From Pteria penguin (lineage: Eukaryota > Mollusca > Bivalvia > Pterioida > Pteriidae): a stretch of DNA of 64,000 nt. This document shows, in pieces, positions 24,296-35,728 of the stretch. The stretch is from NCBI GenBank assembly GCA_035048485.1, contig CM068585.1, forward strand, positions 59,411,118-59,475,117. Reading direction: 5' to 3'. The notes beneath the pieces are model-generated. The model made no database searches. It was not told the origin of the DNA and was given only the letters and a program-made list of their open reading frames with translations. A program made the position numbers and the translations under genes. Positions within the stretch are counted from its first letter, which is position 1. Every line of letters begins with the position of its first letter.

Positions 24296-25991
24296 TTAAA
24301 ATTTTGCCCAATGGAAACTCAAGAAATCAATATAGCCACCATGTCTTCCTGAAATAAACAGCAACCGTCCACCTTGCGAGGTCCTAGTGATATCAGAAGG
24401 GATCCCATATGTGCCATGCTCCCATTTATTCGTGAAGATTTGAAGACTTTCGACCCAATTTCCACCTGAAGTGACGATCTTTGTTATGTATTCATCTGGT
24501 TCAAGCTTAATATTTTTATATTTACCATATTGATACCTTCCCCGTTCAGGACTCCATGTGCTTCCATATTGAGTTTGAATCCTGATGATATTGTTGTCAG
24601 CTTTGAGTTTTATAGCAGTGATATTGCCATCAAGCCAAATCCTACAATCGGTAAAAGGAGAACCGTGCTTCGGCCCACCAACATAATCTCCGACTCTATA
24701 CTCTAATATTTCTGTCAAAAAAAATGTAACAATATTAACTAGAAAATCAAACAAACTTAAGAGATAATCATATTCAGATTATGTGACCAATTATCTGCGT
24801 TGATTCATTATTGCCAAACGTACGTGTTTCCTTTATGTCACAAAACTTCCTCGCGGAAGATTTGACTTAAAAGCTATTATGCAATTGGTCTTATGCTACA
24901 TGTCAAAGGACAATTTTCATACTGTGTTGTTCTCAATTATATCTGTAATCTCAAAGTCACGATTCTAATTTTTAATAGAAAGAAACATCCCTAACTCCGT
25001 TTAAGTCTAACAGTTTTTTACGGTCTTTTCGAGTTTGAGTTATCGAAAGTCAACTGTATTAAATGTAGCAAATTGTGAAACGTTGTACATGACTAGTTTT
25101 AAGATATCTACAACATTATATAATAGATCGTTCACACCAATTGACCGTCATAAATCCCTACGTCAGCTGCATTACCAGTGCTTTACATATATAAATGTTC
25201 TGTTTTATATTGTTGAGTCAGGTACCAGTTCTACTGAAACTTTCGAAAAATCGTAAACAGTCGACGTCACACTAAATGAAGATTTGTGTTTGGGATGTTC
25301 AGCATTTACAATTTGTTATGAATTTTTAATAATTTTTCTTTACATTTCTTCTTCTTCATACTAATATAATGCACCATAGAACGGTAATTCCGTAAACCAT
25401 ATCAACTTAAAAAAAAAAATTTTTAATTTTTTTTTAAATTTTTTTATTATATGAAGAAAGAAAAAGAAAAAGAAAATACCCCCCCCCCCTAACAAAAAAT
25501 ATTACCTGATTAACCGTCTTTGGTTGATATCAAGATTTACAATTTCGAGCATTTAAATTTTTTTTCTTTTTTGATTGCTTTGACTGAGATGGACACTAAC
25601 CTGGTAAAATTGGATTACTTTAATCATTTTTTATCATTATTCTACGTATATATTACTTACCGGGGCAGTTCCTGTCCATTGGATAATATGCTGACCATCC
25701 AGTATCTGATCCTTCAACACAGCATCCTGTGTAACATGCATCATGTAGTTCACAAACCATACGATCTATGTGATAAGACATAGCAAGACACCTCTGGTCC
25801 ATCAAACAGCGTAGTATGCAAGTTGTCAGGCTGGATGAATGAATGGTCCTAATTGTCTGTCTGTCAACCCTACAGTTATTACGGCTTTTCCTAACTGCTA
25901 CAGAGGTAGCAGTCAAAGCGCTGTGTCTAATAATGCACGTGTATATTCCAAAGAAAACACTGACTACATGTATAAATTTGATTATGAACAT
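24296..25991 (-). CDS. Secreted PAN/apple-jacalin-like lectin, two exons
   Basis: Exon 1 is 25991-25661 and exon 2 is 24711-24296. The donor is G|GTAAGTAATA and the acceptor TTTTGACAG|AA; phase 1 joins give 248 residues. Residues 1 to about 25 (MFIIKFIHVVSVFFGIYTC) form a signal peptide. Cysteine-rich SSLTTCILRCLMDQRCLAMS within residues 40-105 resembles a PAN/apple domain, which binds protein or sugar. Exon 2 is a jacalin-type beta-prism domain: GGPKHGSPFTDCRIWLDGN, ITAIKLKADN, a TNKWEHGTYG strand near residue 205 and the closing SGRHGGYIDFLSFHW. Jacalin-like domains usually bind carbohydrate, so a secreted recognition or mucus lectin is likely (inference). The Met start is chosen because it begins the signal peptide. 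An upstream non-coding exon cannot be excluded. Domain names come from pattern recognition, without a search. Confidence 0.8.
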
Positions 25992-25999
25992 TGTTGCAA

Positions 26000-27150
26000 G
26001 TAAAATTTTTCCTTGATTTAGGCGTTAATTTGAAAACTAAGAAATGCTTTTGATGAATAGTCTAGTTCTCTAGTTATCTGCTACAATTCACACTTTCGAT
26101 AATAACTAATGTATATCAAATCATGAAATAATGAATACCAAAGAGTCGCCGAGATATTATAGGTCTATAGGTCTATCGGAGCTTCTGTTCCCTGTTTGTA
26201 GAGTTGAAAAACAAGCTATTACATCAAATGTTTAGAACAGATTGCATGGATTTTGTAATGTTTCTGTCACTAAAGAAAAAATAAAAACTGTAATTGGAAA
26301 ATATACCTTCAAAGGGAAAGAATCGATTAGTTTCTACAACAATATTTATGTTAAATAGAGGATTAATTAAACCCAGTCAACCATCAGTAGATTACCAAAA
26401 ATATCATATTGATTCAAAAATTTAAAGAGATTTTGTGAGAATTTCTCTTCAGACGAAAGCATTCGGTCAAAACAAAAAGAAGCACTTGTTTAAGAAATAT
26501 AAAGTAGGAGGTAGGGACACATGTCCCCACCATTTCAAAAAAGAGGTCTCAAGTGGGAAGTGATTCTGTAACCCCCCTCCCCCAATATTTAACGTAACGT
26601 CCTATGTTAAAATCATTACTTTCGTGCATTAAACTGTTAATTTTCACTTAACCTACATGTAAAAAACGTGATCAACAGAAGACAAAGAAAGCAAAAACCT
26701 CTCCACATCAACCTCGTTGCAAACCAAAAATAGCTCTCGCTAGAAAATAGACATTCATGAATTACTAGTAGCAAAAGTATAGACCAGGTAGGTGCCCAGA
26801 TGGAGTATGTGTCTCCTGTTTGGCTAACGCTTCACGCCATGGTGAGGCTGTCCACATATAAACACGTTGTCATTTGATTCTTTGTCTTGGTCCCAAATAA
26901 AGTAATCATGCAAGAGAAGACAGAAGATATCTGTCTAGCTGTGTGACAAGGATTACCAAGTACATGTGCATAAAACATGACTATTATCAAATAAACACAG
27001 TAAACGACATTAGTAATAAAAATATTCTATTGTATTGCAGTTACGATACCGAGACCGTAGGCTTCGTGGATTATAAAGTGTGCATCGCCTCAAACCATCT
27101 TATATCTCAATAATTTGCAAAATTGTTAAAGTTTATCCTTAAGTATTTAT
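26000..27150. other. Upstream region of the lectin gene; nothing assignable
   Basis: This lies 5' of the minus-strand lectin gene. No clear TATA box or initiator stands out in the AT-rich sequence. A short C run occurs near 26573. Confidence 0.4.
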
Positions 27151-27158
27151 TCTTGTCC

Positions 27159-27345
27159 GTAAATTAACCGGTTAACCACACCAATGGAGTGAAGTTTGTT
27201 ACTTTAATTGACCGCCCTAAGTCGGTATCGTTACTGCAGTACAATCGAATATTTTTGTTGTAGTTTTTTTTCTGTGTTCTTTACTATTGTCATGTTTATG
27301 TGCATGCCCTTGGTGATTTGTGTCTTAGTGTATCCGGTGTCCTGT
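27159..27345 (+). mobile_element. Penelope-like element, tail-only copy (subfamily A)
   Basis: AACCGGTTAACCACACCAAT, GACCGCCCTAAGTCGGTATC and CTTGGTGATTTGTGTC match the 21080-21250 tail. No coding part precedes it, so this is a strongly 5'-truncated insertion. A SINE A fragment follows directly. Confidence 0.8.
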
Positions 27346-27497
27346 ACTTTGGGATGAAGCAGCGAATTCCGAGGTCCCGTTGACTGCTTTGAGTGGGTCC
27401 ATTGCAAAGGTATAGATTTCTATGCAATGAATCAAGCATATGCTATTACCATATACGTAAAATAGGCCTGGAGTGACGTTATACAATAATCAATTAG
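27346..27497 (+). mobile_element. SINE family A, 3' two-thirds
   Basis: CCGAGGTCCCGTTGACTGC, GAGTGGGTCCATTGCAAAGG, TACCATATACGTAAAATAGG and GGAGTGACGTTATACAATAA follow the SINE A order. The tRNA-like head is missing, being replaced by the Penelope tail. Confidence 0.75.
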
Positions 27498-27961
27498 TTT
27501 AAACTTCTTGACCTAACTTCGTTAATTATTGGTTTGAAAGAATGTTTTTGCACCATTAACTTTTATGGCTTGTTAAAAAGTAATACTGCATTTCACAAAG
27601 ACTACTCGGCTACCAAAATATATCTAAAGCAAACATTAAAAACATTGAGACTTCTTCATTACCAAGAATTCTTGTGATATCCGACGTGTCAATCTTTGTG
27701 CATCGACAATCAAAAAAATGTGAAATAGCTGAAGCAGATCCATTTTCATTATATCCGAATTACTAGTATGTTATTTTGACCTCATAGTTTTCTGTAGTTA
27801 GTATTTTATTTGAATTATGGTGTTTTGACTTTATAGTTTGCTACAGTTTGAATAACTTTATTGTAACTTCTATCACAATTTTTCATACTGATTTATAAAG
27901 AGGTTTTAAATTTCCACAGCTTTTGAGAGTATTGCATTTCGTAAGAATGCTGTATATTCTT

Positions 27962-29880
27962 CTAGGTAGGAGTGTTCTCTTGCTACCGATGATATCTAGG
28001 TAGGAGTGTTCTCTTGTTACTGTTGACCTCTAGGTAGGAGTGTTCTCTTGTTACTGTTGACCTCTAGGTAGGGGTCTTCTGTTCTTACTGATGACATCTA
28101 GGTAGGAGTGTTCTCTTGTTACTGTTGACCTCTAGATAGGGGTCATCTGTTGTTACTGATGACATCTAGGTAGGAGTGTTCTCTTGTTACTGTTGACCTC
28201 TAGGTAGGGGTCTTCTGTTGTTACTGATGACATCTAGGTAGGAGTGTTCTCTTGTTACTGTTGACCTCTAGGTAGGGGTCTTCTGTTGTTACTGATGACA
28301 TCTAGGTAGGGGTCTTCTGTTGTTACTGATGACATCTAGGTAGGGGTCTTCTGTTGTTACTGATAACTTCTAGCTAGGGGTCTCTTGTTGTTACTGATGA
28401 CATCTAGGTAGGGGTCTTCGCTTGTTACTGATGACCTCTAGGTAGGGGTCTTCTGTTGTTACTAATGACATCTAGGTAGGAGTGTTCTCTTGTTACTGTT
28501 GACCTCTAGGTAGGGGTCTTCTGTTGTTACTGATGACCTCTAGGTAGGGGTCTTCTGTTGTTACTGATGACCTCTGGTTAGGGGTCTTCTGTTGTTACTG
28601 ATGACCTCTAGGTAGGGGTCTTCTGCTATTACTGATGACCTCTAGGTAGGGGTCTTCTGTTGTTACTGATCACATCTAGGTAGGGGTCTTCTGCTGTTAC
28701 TGATAACCTCTGGTTAGGGGTCTTCTGTTGTTACTGATGACCTCTAGGTAGGGGTCTTCTGCTATTACTGTTGACCTCTAGCTAGGGGTCTCTTGTTGTT
28801 ACTGATGACATCTAGGTAGGGGTTTTCTGTTGTTACTGATAACCTCTAGGTAGGGGTCTCTTGCTGTTACTGATGACATTTATGTAGGGGTCTTCTATTG
28901 TTACTGATGACCTCTAGGTAGAGGTCTCTTGCTGTTACTGATGACATCTATGTAGGGGTCTTCTCTTGTTACTGATGACCTCTAGGTAGGGGTCTTCTGT
29001 TGTTACTGATGACATCTAGGTAGGAGTGTTCTCTTGTTACTGTTGACCTCTAGGTAGGGGTCTTCTGTTGTTACTGATGACATCTATGTAGGGGTCTTCT
29101 GTTGTTACTGATAACCTCTGTTTAGGGGCCTTCTGTTGTTACTGATGACCTCTAGGTAGGGGTCTTCTGCTATTACTGATGACCTCTAGGTAGGGGTCTT
29201 CTGTTGTTACTGATGACATCTAGGTAGGGGTCTTCTGTTGTTACTGATGACATCTAGGTAGTGGTCTTCTGTTGTTACTGATGACCTCTAGGTAGGGGTC
29301 TTCTGTTGCTACTGATGACCTCTAGGTAGGTGTCTTCTGCTATTACTGATGACCTCTAGGTAGGGGTCTTCTATTGTTACTGCTGCGATCTAGGTAGCGG
29401 TCCTTTGTTGTTACTGATAACCTCTAGATAGGGGTCTTCTGTTATTACTGATGACATCTAGGTAGGGGTCTTCTCTTGTTACTGATGACCTCTAGGTAGA
29501 GGTCTTCTGTTGTAAATGATGACCTCTAGTTAGTGGGCTTCTGTTGTTACTGATGACATCTAGGTAGGGGTCTTCTGTTGTTACTAATGGCATCTAGGTA
29601 GGGGTCTTTTGTTGTTACTGATGACACCTAGGTAGTGGTCTTCTGTTCTTACTGATTGCCTCTAGGTAGGAGTCTTTTGTTGTTACTGATGAGATCTAGG
29701 TAGGGGTCTTCTGTTGTTACTGATGACATCTAGGTAGCGGTTTTCTGTTGTTACTGATGATATCTAGGTAGGGGTCTCCTGTTGTTACTGATGACATCTA
29801 GGTAGGAATCTTCTGTTGTTACTAATGACATCTAGGTAGGTATCCTCCGTTGTTATTGATGACCTCCAGGAAGGGATGCA
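27962..29880. repeat. 34-bp minisatellite, about 56 copies
   Basis: The unit is built from CTAGGTAGGGGTCTTCTG and TTGTTACTGATGACATCT and keeps a 34-base period from 27962 to 29880. Two main variants exist (AGTGTTCTC followed by TTGTTACTGTTGACC, and GGTCTTCTG followed by TTGTTACTGATGAC); in the first part of the array they alternate, giving a 68-bp period. No coding signal. Confidence 0.95.
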
Positions 29881-29889
29881 AAATGATGT

Positions 29890-30909
29890 GATAAAGCAGT
29901 CAGAGCATATAGTTTATCATCAGCACCCTGCGATGGAAACCACTCCCTGTGACAATTCTGTGAAAAGTGTAGGAGAAAAGTGAGGAAGTAACTGTACATA
30001 AATCGATACAATTTTAATAAATGTTCGACTCATGTTTCTGGGGTACAGCAGGCAGAAACTCCCGATATGACCTCACTTTTCTCTGAGATCCAACTCTAAT
30101 CGAAACATGCGAGAAAGCCCGCCAGTTGATCTGCTGGAAGCCGATAATATTCTTGGATTAGTTGAATTTCTCCCACCCCTAATCGTAAGCTAGAGAGAGA
30201 GAGAGAGAACAAAAAGGGTTAAGAGGGAGTTGCAGAGTAAATTTCGTGGTGGAGCATTGCAATGCCTTTCTTATCACCATAAAAGTCTTAAATTGCATTT
30301 GCTCTATATACACATCAAAGCCATATTTTCTCTCAAATCATTAATAGAAAATAATAGATATGTATACTTGATTATCATATGCTCAAACAGAATTCCCTGA
30401 TAAAGTTATCTTACTCAAGAAATAAAAACAAAATTTGTGAAACACCCCCCCCCCCCCAAACAAACACACACACACACACACCCCGCCCCGCCCCAAAACA
30501 GAGGGCGATAATGCGATAATATAAGCAGAAAATACAAACTGTAAATAGTAATATGAAAATAATTTTTAAAAAATCATTATTATTGTGACCTTTCAGTGTT
30601 ATTTATTCTGTGGACATAACCAGATTAGATATTCTTTGAGTCGGTCTTGGAAAATAAAGCACGAAGTGCTGCACAATGATTTTTTTCCAAGACCGAATGC
30701 AAGCATTACCCAATGTCTTGATGAAAATGAAAAACAATTTACATGTTAATATATATTTTTTTATATTCTCAATCCACTGGATATACCCTTTTTGTATATC
30801 GAAATCGTAATTCCAAGGGGGTATTCAATTGACTAAACAGTTACACACATCCACTCAGATGTTGTTTAGAAGCCGAGAAGTAGTTCTCGATTCAGCTGCA
30901 ATTTTCTAA

Positions 30910-30948
<39 letters not shown>

Positions 30949-31630
30949 ATGAATGAATAAATAAATAAATAAATAATACAGCATGAACAATAGGAATCAT
31001 GTATAGTGGGATTTAACCAATTATCTATTACATGATATAAGAAACCTTAATTTAATTCAGTGTTATTTAATGAGATATGTGAAGCAACATCCCACATTTA
31101 CACTTTATCGCTCATCAGATTCTTTAATTTCATCCTTAAAAATGGTAAAGTCGAGTTATGGAGACCACAAAAATACCGCATATAACAATATTGTAGAGAT
31201 GTGCACATATTAACACCTTAACAAATACTATATATAGTTACATTTGTGTATAATTACGGAGGATCTCTTCGGTGTATCTGCCATGTGGTACCCTACCACA
31301 GATAACTGCAGCGGGTCCCCGCTCCCTGCCTTCTATATGGCTACTGTATGTTCTTTAAAGTTAAGTCTTTTTAGGTGTTAAAGGTTATATTCCCCATTTA
31401 GATTTTTATTCAAGTTGTTTAATTCATTTAACCTTTAACACCCCCCCCCCCCCCCCCACCCACCCGTAAAAAATCAGTTAGAGATACTAATGTAACATTT
31501 AGATTTTGAGTTTTTGATTGTCCTTTTTGGTCATTGTGCGATCTTGTTTTGATCTTTTTTTTTTTTCGTATGTTCCTCCCCCCCCCCCCTTTTTTTTTAT
31601 AACACGCACCATTCGGGATCATTATTCCAT
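29890..31630. other. No gene; simple repeats
   Basis: It contains (GA)n at 30193-30208, a C run then (CA)n at 30445-30480, an inverted pair (CGGTCTTGGAAAA / TTTTCCAAGACCG) at 30633-30697, (AAAT)n at 30909-30975 and C/T homopolymers at 31440-31600. No coding sequence is recognised. Confidence 0.7.
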
Positions 31631-31639
31631 TATATTCAA

Positions 31640-31649
31640 AGGGAAGTGG
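31640..31649. other. Left 10-bp target site duplication of outer element
   Basis: AGGGAAGTGG lies directly before TAGCCTGGTACCC and recurs at 38757-38766 directly after the inverse end. Confidence 0.85.
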
Positions 31650-31737
31650 TAGCCTGGTACCCGAGGCCTTCCGATGTGCCAAAGCACGAAGGCCTGGAAG
31701 CGGGTACCGAATGGCTGCCCCCATAGGAGAATTCAAA

Positions 31738-31758
31738 ATGGCGTCGACTACGGTGAGT
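31738..31758 (+). promoter_or_regulatory. Possible start-codon mini-exon with 5' splice site in the terminal repeat
   Basis: In a good context, ATGGCGTCGACTACG is followed by the donor GGTGAGTTAG. The same sequence occurs inverted in the right arm near 38650-38668. Mutator-type inverted ends can carry promoters that fire inward, so this may be a transposon-gene 5' exon left over from an autonomous parent (inference). Confidence 0.3.
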
Positions 31759-31938
31759 TAGCATTGGCAGCATATAATTCGGGCCAGTTTGGTCAATTCT
31801 CACTGGTTCATTTTGATTCTAACAGTAGATTTCAACATTTAATGATAAGAAATATACATTGTAGCTGTTATTTTGACAAAGAACCACAATTTTATTGAGA
31901 AAACAGTGAGTTAAGCGATCGGCGGGATTGCGCAATCA

Positions 31939-31947
31939 CACTGGCTA
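31939..31947. other. Left 9-bp target site duplication of inner element
   Basis: CACTGGCTA occurs here and at 35720-35728. The uninterrupted right outer arm has a single copy (inverse at 38459-38467), which proves the insertion point. Confidence 0.92.
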
Positions 31948-33000
31948 GGGTTCTACTACTTACCGGATTGACTGTGGAATTACCGGATTGACTACGGAAT
32001 TACCGGATTGACCAAAAAAGTTACCGGATTGACCAGTTTTTTTCAATTTTTTTTTCAGATATGGATCGAGTGATGTTAGTTACAGGTATTACACGACTTT
32101 TTAGGCAAAAAACGCATTCCGGGAAGTTGTAGTAATAGTTGGAATTTCCTCCGTTTGCGCCGCGGCGTAAAGAGAGATAACTCTAGTTTCTTAGTGGTAT
32201 GAATCGGGAATATATGACTATAGACCACAGTTTCAACACTTGTAATAGAACTCTATAGTATACATGTAGTGGAAAATGATAGAAAGTGAAGGTTTTGCAA
32301 CTTTTAGGGAGTTTTGTTGGGGGAAAAATATAAATAAGATACTTATTTGTCTTAAATGTTATGTATTGCATGACATAATCTTATTATGAATATAGTTAAT
32401 CATAAGATGAGATTGATCAATAGGCAAGTAGTTAATATTTATATGTATAATGATCAAACTGAAAAGCCTCTATTACCCATTTCTCTTCAATACCACAAAA
32501 ATCTTTGTATAAAATTAAAAAAAGGGGGGGCATGTTAAGGCCATGCTAATAAAGCATGTTGAGTAAAGCTAGGGAATATATTGATGGGAGGAGAATGTCT
32601 TGGCTATTTTTGTTTTTTTCCTAGGTATATATTCTTCATTTCTAATGTAATCTAAACTTACAATGCATTTATATCACTACATAAGAGAGATTATTGACAT
32701 TAGTAGGAAAGGGGGCGGGAACTCTGTATAGCTTAAGTGAGACTTGATTGTTGATATTCAGTTCTCTTATTTATGAAAATAATTTACTGTTATTGTATTT
32801 ACAGATTTGAAATAGAAGTCAAGATGAAGATAATAAAAACTGAAGATGCAGTCATACATATAATACAATACAGTAATACATACAGTCATACATACAATAC
32901 AATATTGTCATGTTTTTATTTTATATACCCATGTATGGCTATGTTTAATGCATATAAAGTATATTTATAGTATTATAGGGAGTATAACATATTATTCATT

Positions 33001-33714
33001 ACAAATTCAAATTCAAATTCATTTATTGGCATTAAACAAATGTTCATAGCCATCAATACAAAAGATAAATGCAAATAATTTACAACATATTGCCAGAGGG
33101 CATATATATGTATATATAGACTATAAAGAAATATTCAATAATGATACTCTATGTTTCAACGCTGTGTTTAATAAGTCGAATTAGTTTTAACTGCTTTCCT
33201 TTAGAAGATATATTTAACAAAGATTTTAATTTAGTTACATTAGGCCAATGACAATAATATTTTGGTAAAAACGCTCTTCGTATATCATTATATACAGGAC
33301 ACACAAGCAAAAAGTGGTATTCATTTTCAATAACATTTAAATTACAGCAGTTACATTTTCTATTTTCTCTATCTATATTGAAATACCTTCCTCTTTCGAT
33401 GTTAAGATCATGTGCACTATCCTAATTTTCGTGAGAACACAACGCAAATTCTTATTCAGAATATTATTCAAATAAGAAGAGCACAAAAAATTATCTTTAA
33501 TTTGAGAAAAGACTTGTAGTTTTGGTGACATTCTAATTTCATGACTCCAGTTTTGTATAAAAATATCCAAAATTCGTCTTATTACAAGTAATATATAGAT
33601 AGCCGAGAATAAAGAATTATCATTATCAAATTTGTGTTTGTTGAACTTATTTGTTGAACAAATTTGTGTTAAATAACTTAATAATAAAATGAAGAAGAAA
33701 ACAAAACAAAACAA
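33001..33714 (-). mobile_element. LINE 3' fragment inside the inner element
   Basis: The minus strand reads the C-terminal end of a non-LTR retrotransposon protein. FIQNWSHEIRMSPKLQVFSQ and NLRCVLTKIR lie in one frame, then after a frameshift near 33400 comes HDLNIERGRYFNIDRENRK with the zinc-knuckle KCNCCNLN...EYHFLLVCP and RRAFLPKYYC. The C-C...H....C layout followed by an R..FLPKYY stretch is typical of LINE C-termini in molluscs. The copy ends in (TTGAAT)n at 33001-33020, a 3' tail. It is truncated at the 5' side and broken. Confidence 0.75.
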
Positions 33715-34061
33715 ATTAAGAGGTTGTTCGCGGCTGTTTCTAAAATAGACACAATTAATGACATGTAAAGTGGAATATTCTACATGTTCATAACCGATTA
33801 TGTATCGATTATTATTATTATATTGGCAGTAGTAAAATTAATGTTTTTGATGTAAATTTGACAATCAATAACAGTATTATACATGTAATTGTGTCTGTTT
33901 TAATGACAGCGTAATATCATTGGTTCAGTGGTTAAACATTGGTAACAAAGTAATTAAGAAATATATATAAATCGATCAATATGGAGGAAATTTATTATAC
34001 GAGCTGAATCATCTTTTAGTTATCTTTCACCACGTAGACAACATCAAAGATCGAGTGACCA

Positions 34062-34082
34062 TGTCTTCCCAAGTAAGTTTAA
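34062..34082 (+). promoter_or_regulatory. Possible ATG mini-exon with 5' splice site
   Basis: GACCATGTCTTCCCAA is followed by a consensus donor GTAAGTTT. It lies in the unique part of the inner element. It resembles the start-codon/donor arrangement in the outer element's arms, but no downstream exon could be matched. Confidence 0.2.
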
Positions 34083-34384
34083 TTTAGTATTTGATGCTCT
34101 AATTTAATTCTTGAGGGTAGTGATTATGTTGTATGCCTAGGCGATATTATTATGATATTAAACATGGTCATGCGCGGATCCAGGTTATTACACATACAAA
34201 TATAATGGCACTCAGTACTTCTCTGTCAAAGTATGCTTCTATTTATCTGATATCATTTATTGTATATTATAACTATATATACCTTTGCTTGTTCCTGGGG
34301 TGTTTTTTTTTCTCTCTCTCTCTCTTCTGTTTTCAATGTGGTCTAATTTGTATTTTTCTTAGTAATATTTACCAATTTCATTTA

Positions 34385-34627
34385 TTAACAGTGAGCATTT
34401 TCGCTATGATCAACTGAGGGACGTATCTTACTGATAGGTTTCTTATATTCATCATATATAGGTTTTGTTGAATATGATTGTAGCGTGACTTTATCAATTA
34501 GTTGTTTATACAAAACAACTTTTGATGATGCATTAATTTCTGACATAAGTGATTGTTCATGAATATCAATTAATCTTTCTTTTACAGTAGATAAAATGTA
34601 GTTGTCCTCAAGTGTTTCATGATTCAT
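34385..34627 (-). mobile_element. LINE coding fragment
   Basis: The minus frame reads ...VKERLIDIHEQSLMSEINAS, VVLYKQLIDKV and YDEYKKPISKIRPS. This is the segment that precedes the zinc knuckle in LINE proteins of this group (ISK.R.S.H). It ends before the zinc knuckle, so it is a fragment. Confidence 0.55.
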
Positions 34628-35019
34628 CTAAATATTCTTAGCATTATTTTTTAATACCCCGACCGTCGGAAGTGTCGCTAATTAATCCCTTTAAATGACA
34701 CAAGGTGTGATAATTCATCCATTCATTTAACCCGTGGTCGTAATATTACGCAATACTATAGACAAGTACTTGGTCGATAATCTACTCTCGACCATTCAGT
34801 TTAGTTTTGTTTCATTTATTTCTTTATGTCATTTGGTACATCAGATATTACAAATATAAAGTAATAATTTAACTTCAAGATGAACACAATATATATCATA
34901 CATTAATTGACATATATTTATCTGAATTCTAGAACTTCACCCAGAACGTATATGGACCCTCCTTATTTTGTAAATATAACCAACTACTACAAAATAATAC
35001 GCTTTCTATGTTTTAAATC

Positions 35020-35220
35020 CAAATTCAAATTTAAATTCAAAATGACACAACTTTTGAGCAGCAATAACATTCGCGAATTGTGTAACTTTGGTAAATATAT
35101 CCGTGAGGCATTCAAAGTACGTGATAGTTTTCAAGTTGTTTAGTAAATGTACTTGTTCTTATTTTCTATACTCTGTATTTATATATATTTAATTTATTTT
35201 ATATATATATATTTTATTGA
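35020..35220 (+). mobile_element. LINE C-terminal fragment, plus strand
   Basis: MTQLLSSNNIRELCNFGKYI then REAFKVRD and a stop at about 35141 match the last residues of LINE proteins of this type. A short AT-rich 3' region follows. Its orientation is opposite to the LINE piece at 34385-34627. Confidence 0.6.
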
Positions 35221-35719
35221 GCTTTAAGCAAATACATGCTTTTAGCATAACATTAATATAATTATAGTTATATCGTAATTTGGAAACGTCAATTTGTAAT
35301 ATTTATATCTTCATCCAGTTGTAATATTTTCAACGATCAACTTGACTTGTATTGACTTGATATATTTGAAACCTGCAAATAAAATGACATTAAATAATTA
35401 AATTCATATTCATGTAATTTGGTCAATGTAAATTAAGCTATGTACACAAATTCATATTCTCGATTCATACCACTAAGGAACTAGAGTTATCTCTCTTTAC
35501 GCCGCGGCGCAAACGGAGGAAATTCCAACTATTACTACAACTTCCCGGAATGCGTTTTTTGCCTAAAAAGTCGCGTAATACCTGTAACTAACATCACTCG
35601 ATCCATATCTGCAAAAAAAATTGAAAAAAACTGGTCAATCCGGTAACTTTTTTGGTCAATCCGGTAATTCCGTAGTCAATCCGGTAATTCCGCAGTCAAT
35701 CCGGTAAGTAGTAGGACCG

Positions 35720-35728
35720 CACTGGCTA
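35720..35728. other. Right 9-bp target site duplication of inner element
   Basis: CACTGGCTA, the second copy of the duplication, after which the outer left arm resumes (CGCATTCACAATAATG). Confidence 0.92.

Larger units (their letters stand above)
31948..35719. mobile_element. Inner Mutator-like element, 258-bp inverted ends, 3.77 kb
   Basis: The ends are GGGTTCTACTACTTACCGG on the left and the inverse of CGGTCCTACTACTTACCGG on the right. Inverted repeats run 31948-32205 and 35462-35719, 258 bases each. Each carries four ACCGGATTGAC words spaced about 20 bases just inside the tip, then a GCGCCGCGGCGTAAAGAGAG-like inner block. A 9-bp duplication (CACTGGCTA) flanks it. No transposase ORF is visible; the interior holds pieces of LINE coding sequence, so it is a non-autonomous carrier. 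The long ends and 9-bp duplication fit the Mutator superfamily. Confidence 0.88.

Noticed and set aside
25126..25170. Another Penelope-like tail (CACACCAATTGACCGTC)
   Set aside because: Only about 30 bases match, with the AAGTCGG part altered. It is too little to annotate as a copy.
27962..29880. CTGATGAC in every 34-bp unit as a hammerhead ribozyme core
   Set aside because: The following sequence (CTCTAGGTAGGGGTC) gives no GAAA after a stem II, so the core cannot form.
3771..29880. CRISPR arrays among the regular repeats
   Set aside because: The arrays have no unique spacers between conserved repeats, and the window is animal DNA; they are plain minisatellites.
31674..31898. A 74-codon ORF found identically in both arms of the outer element (mirror at 38508-38732)
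   Set aside because: It is duplicated because the arms are inverted copies. It has no recognisable domain, and the splice donor inside it argues against one continuous frame.
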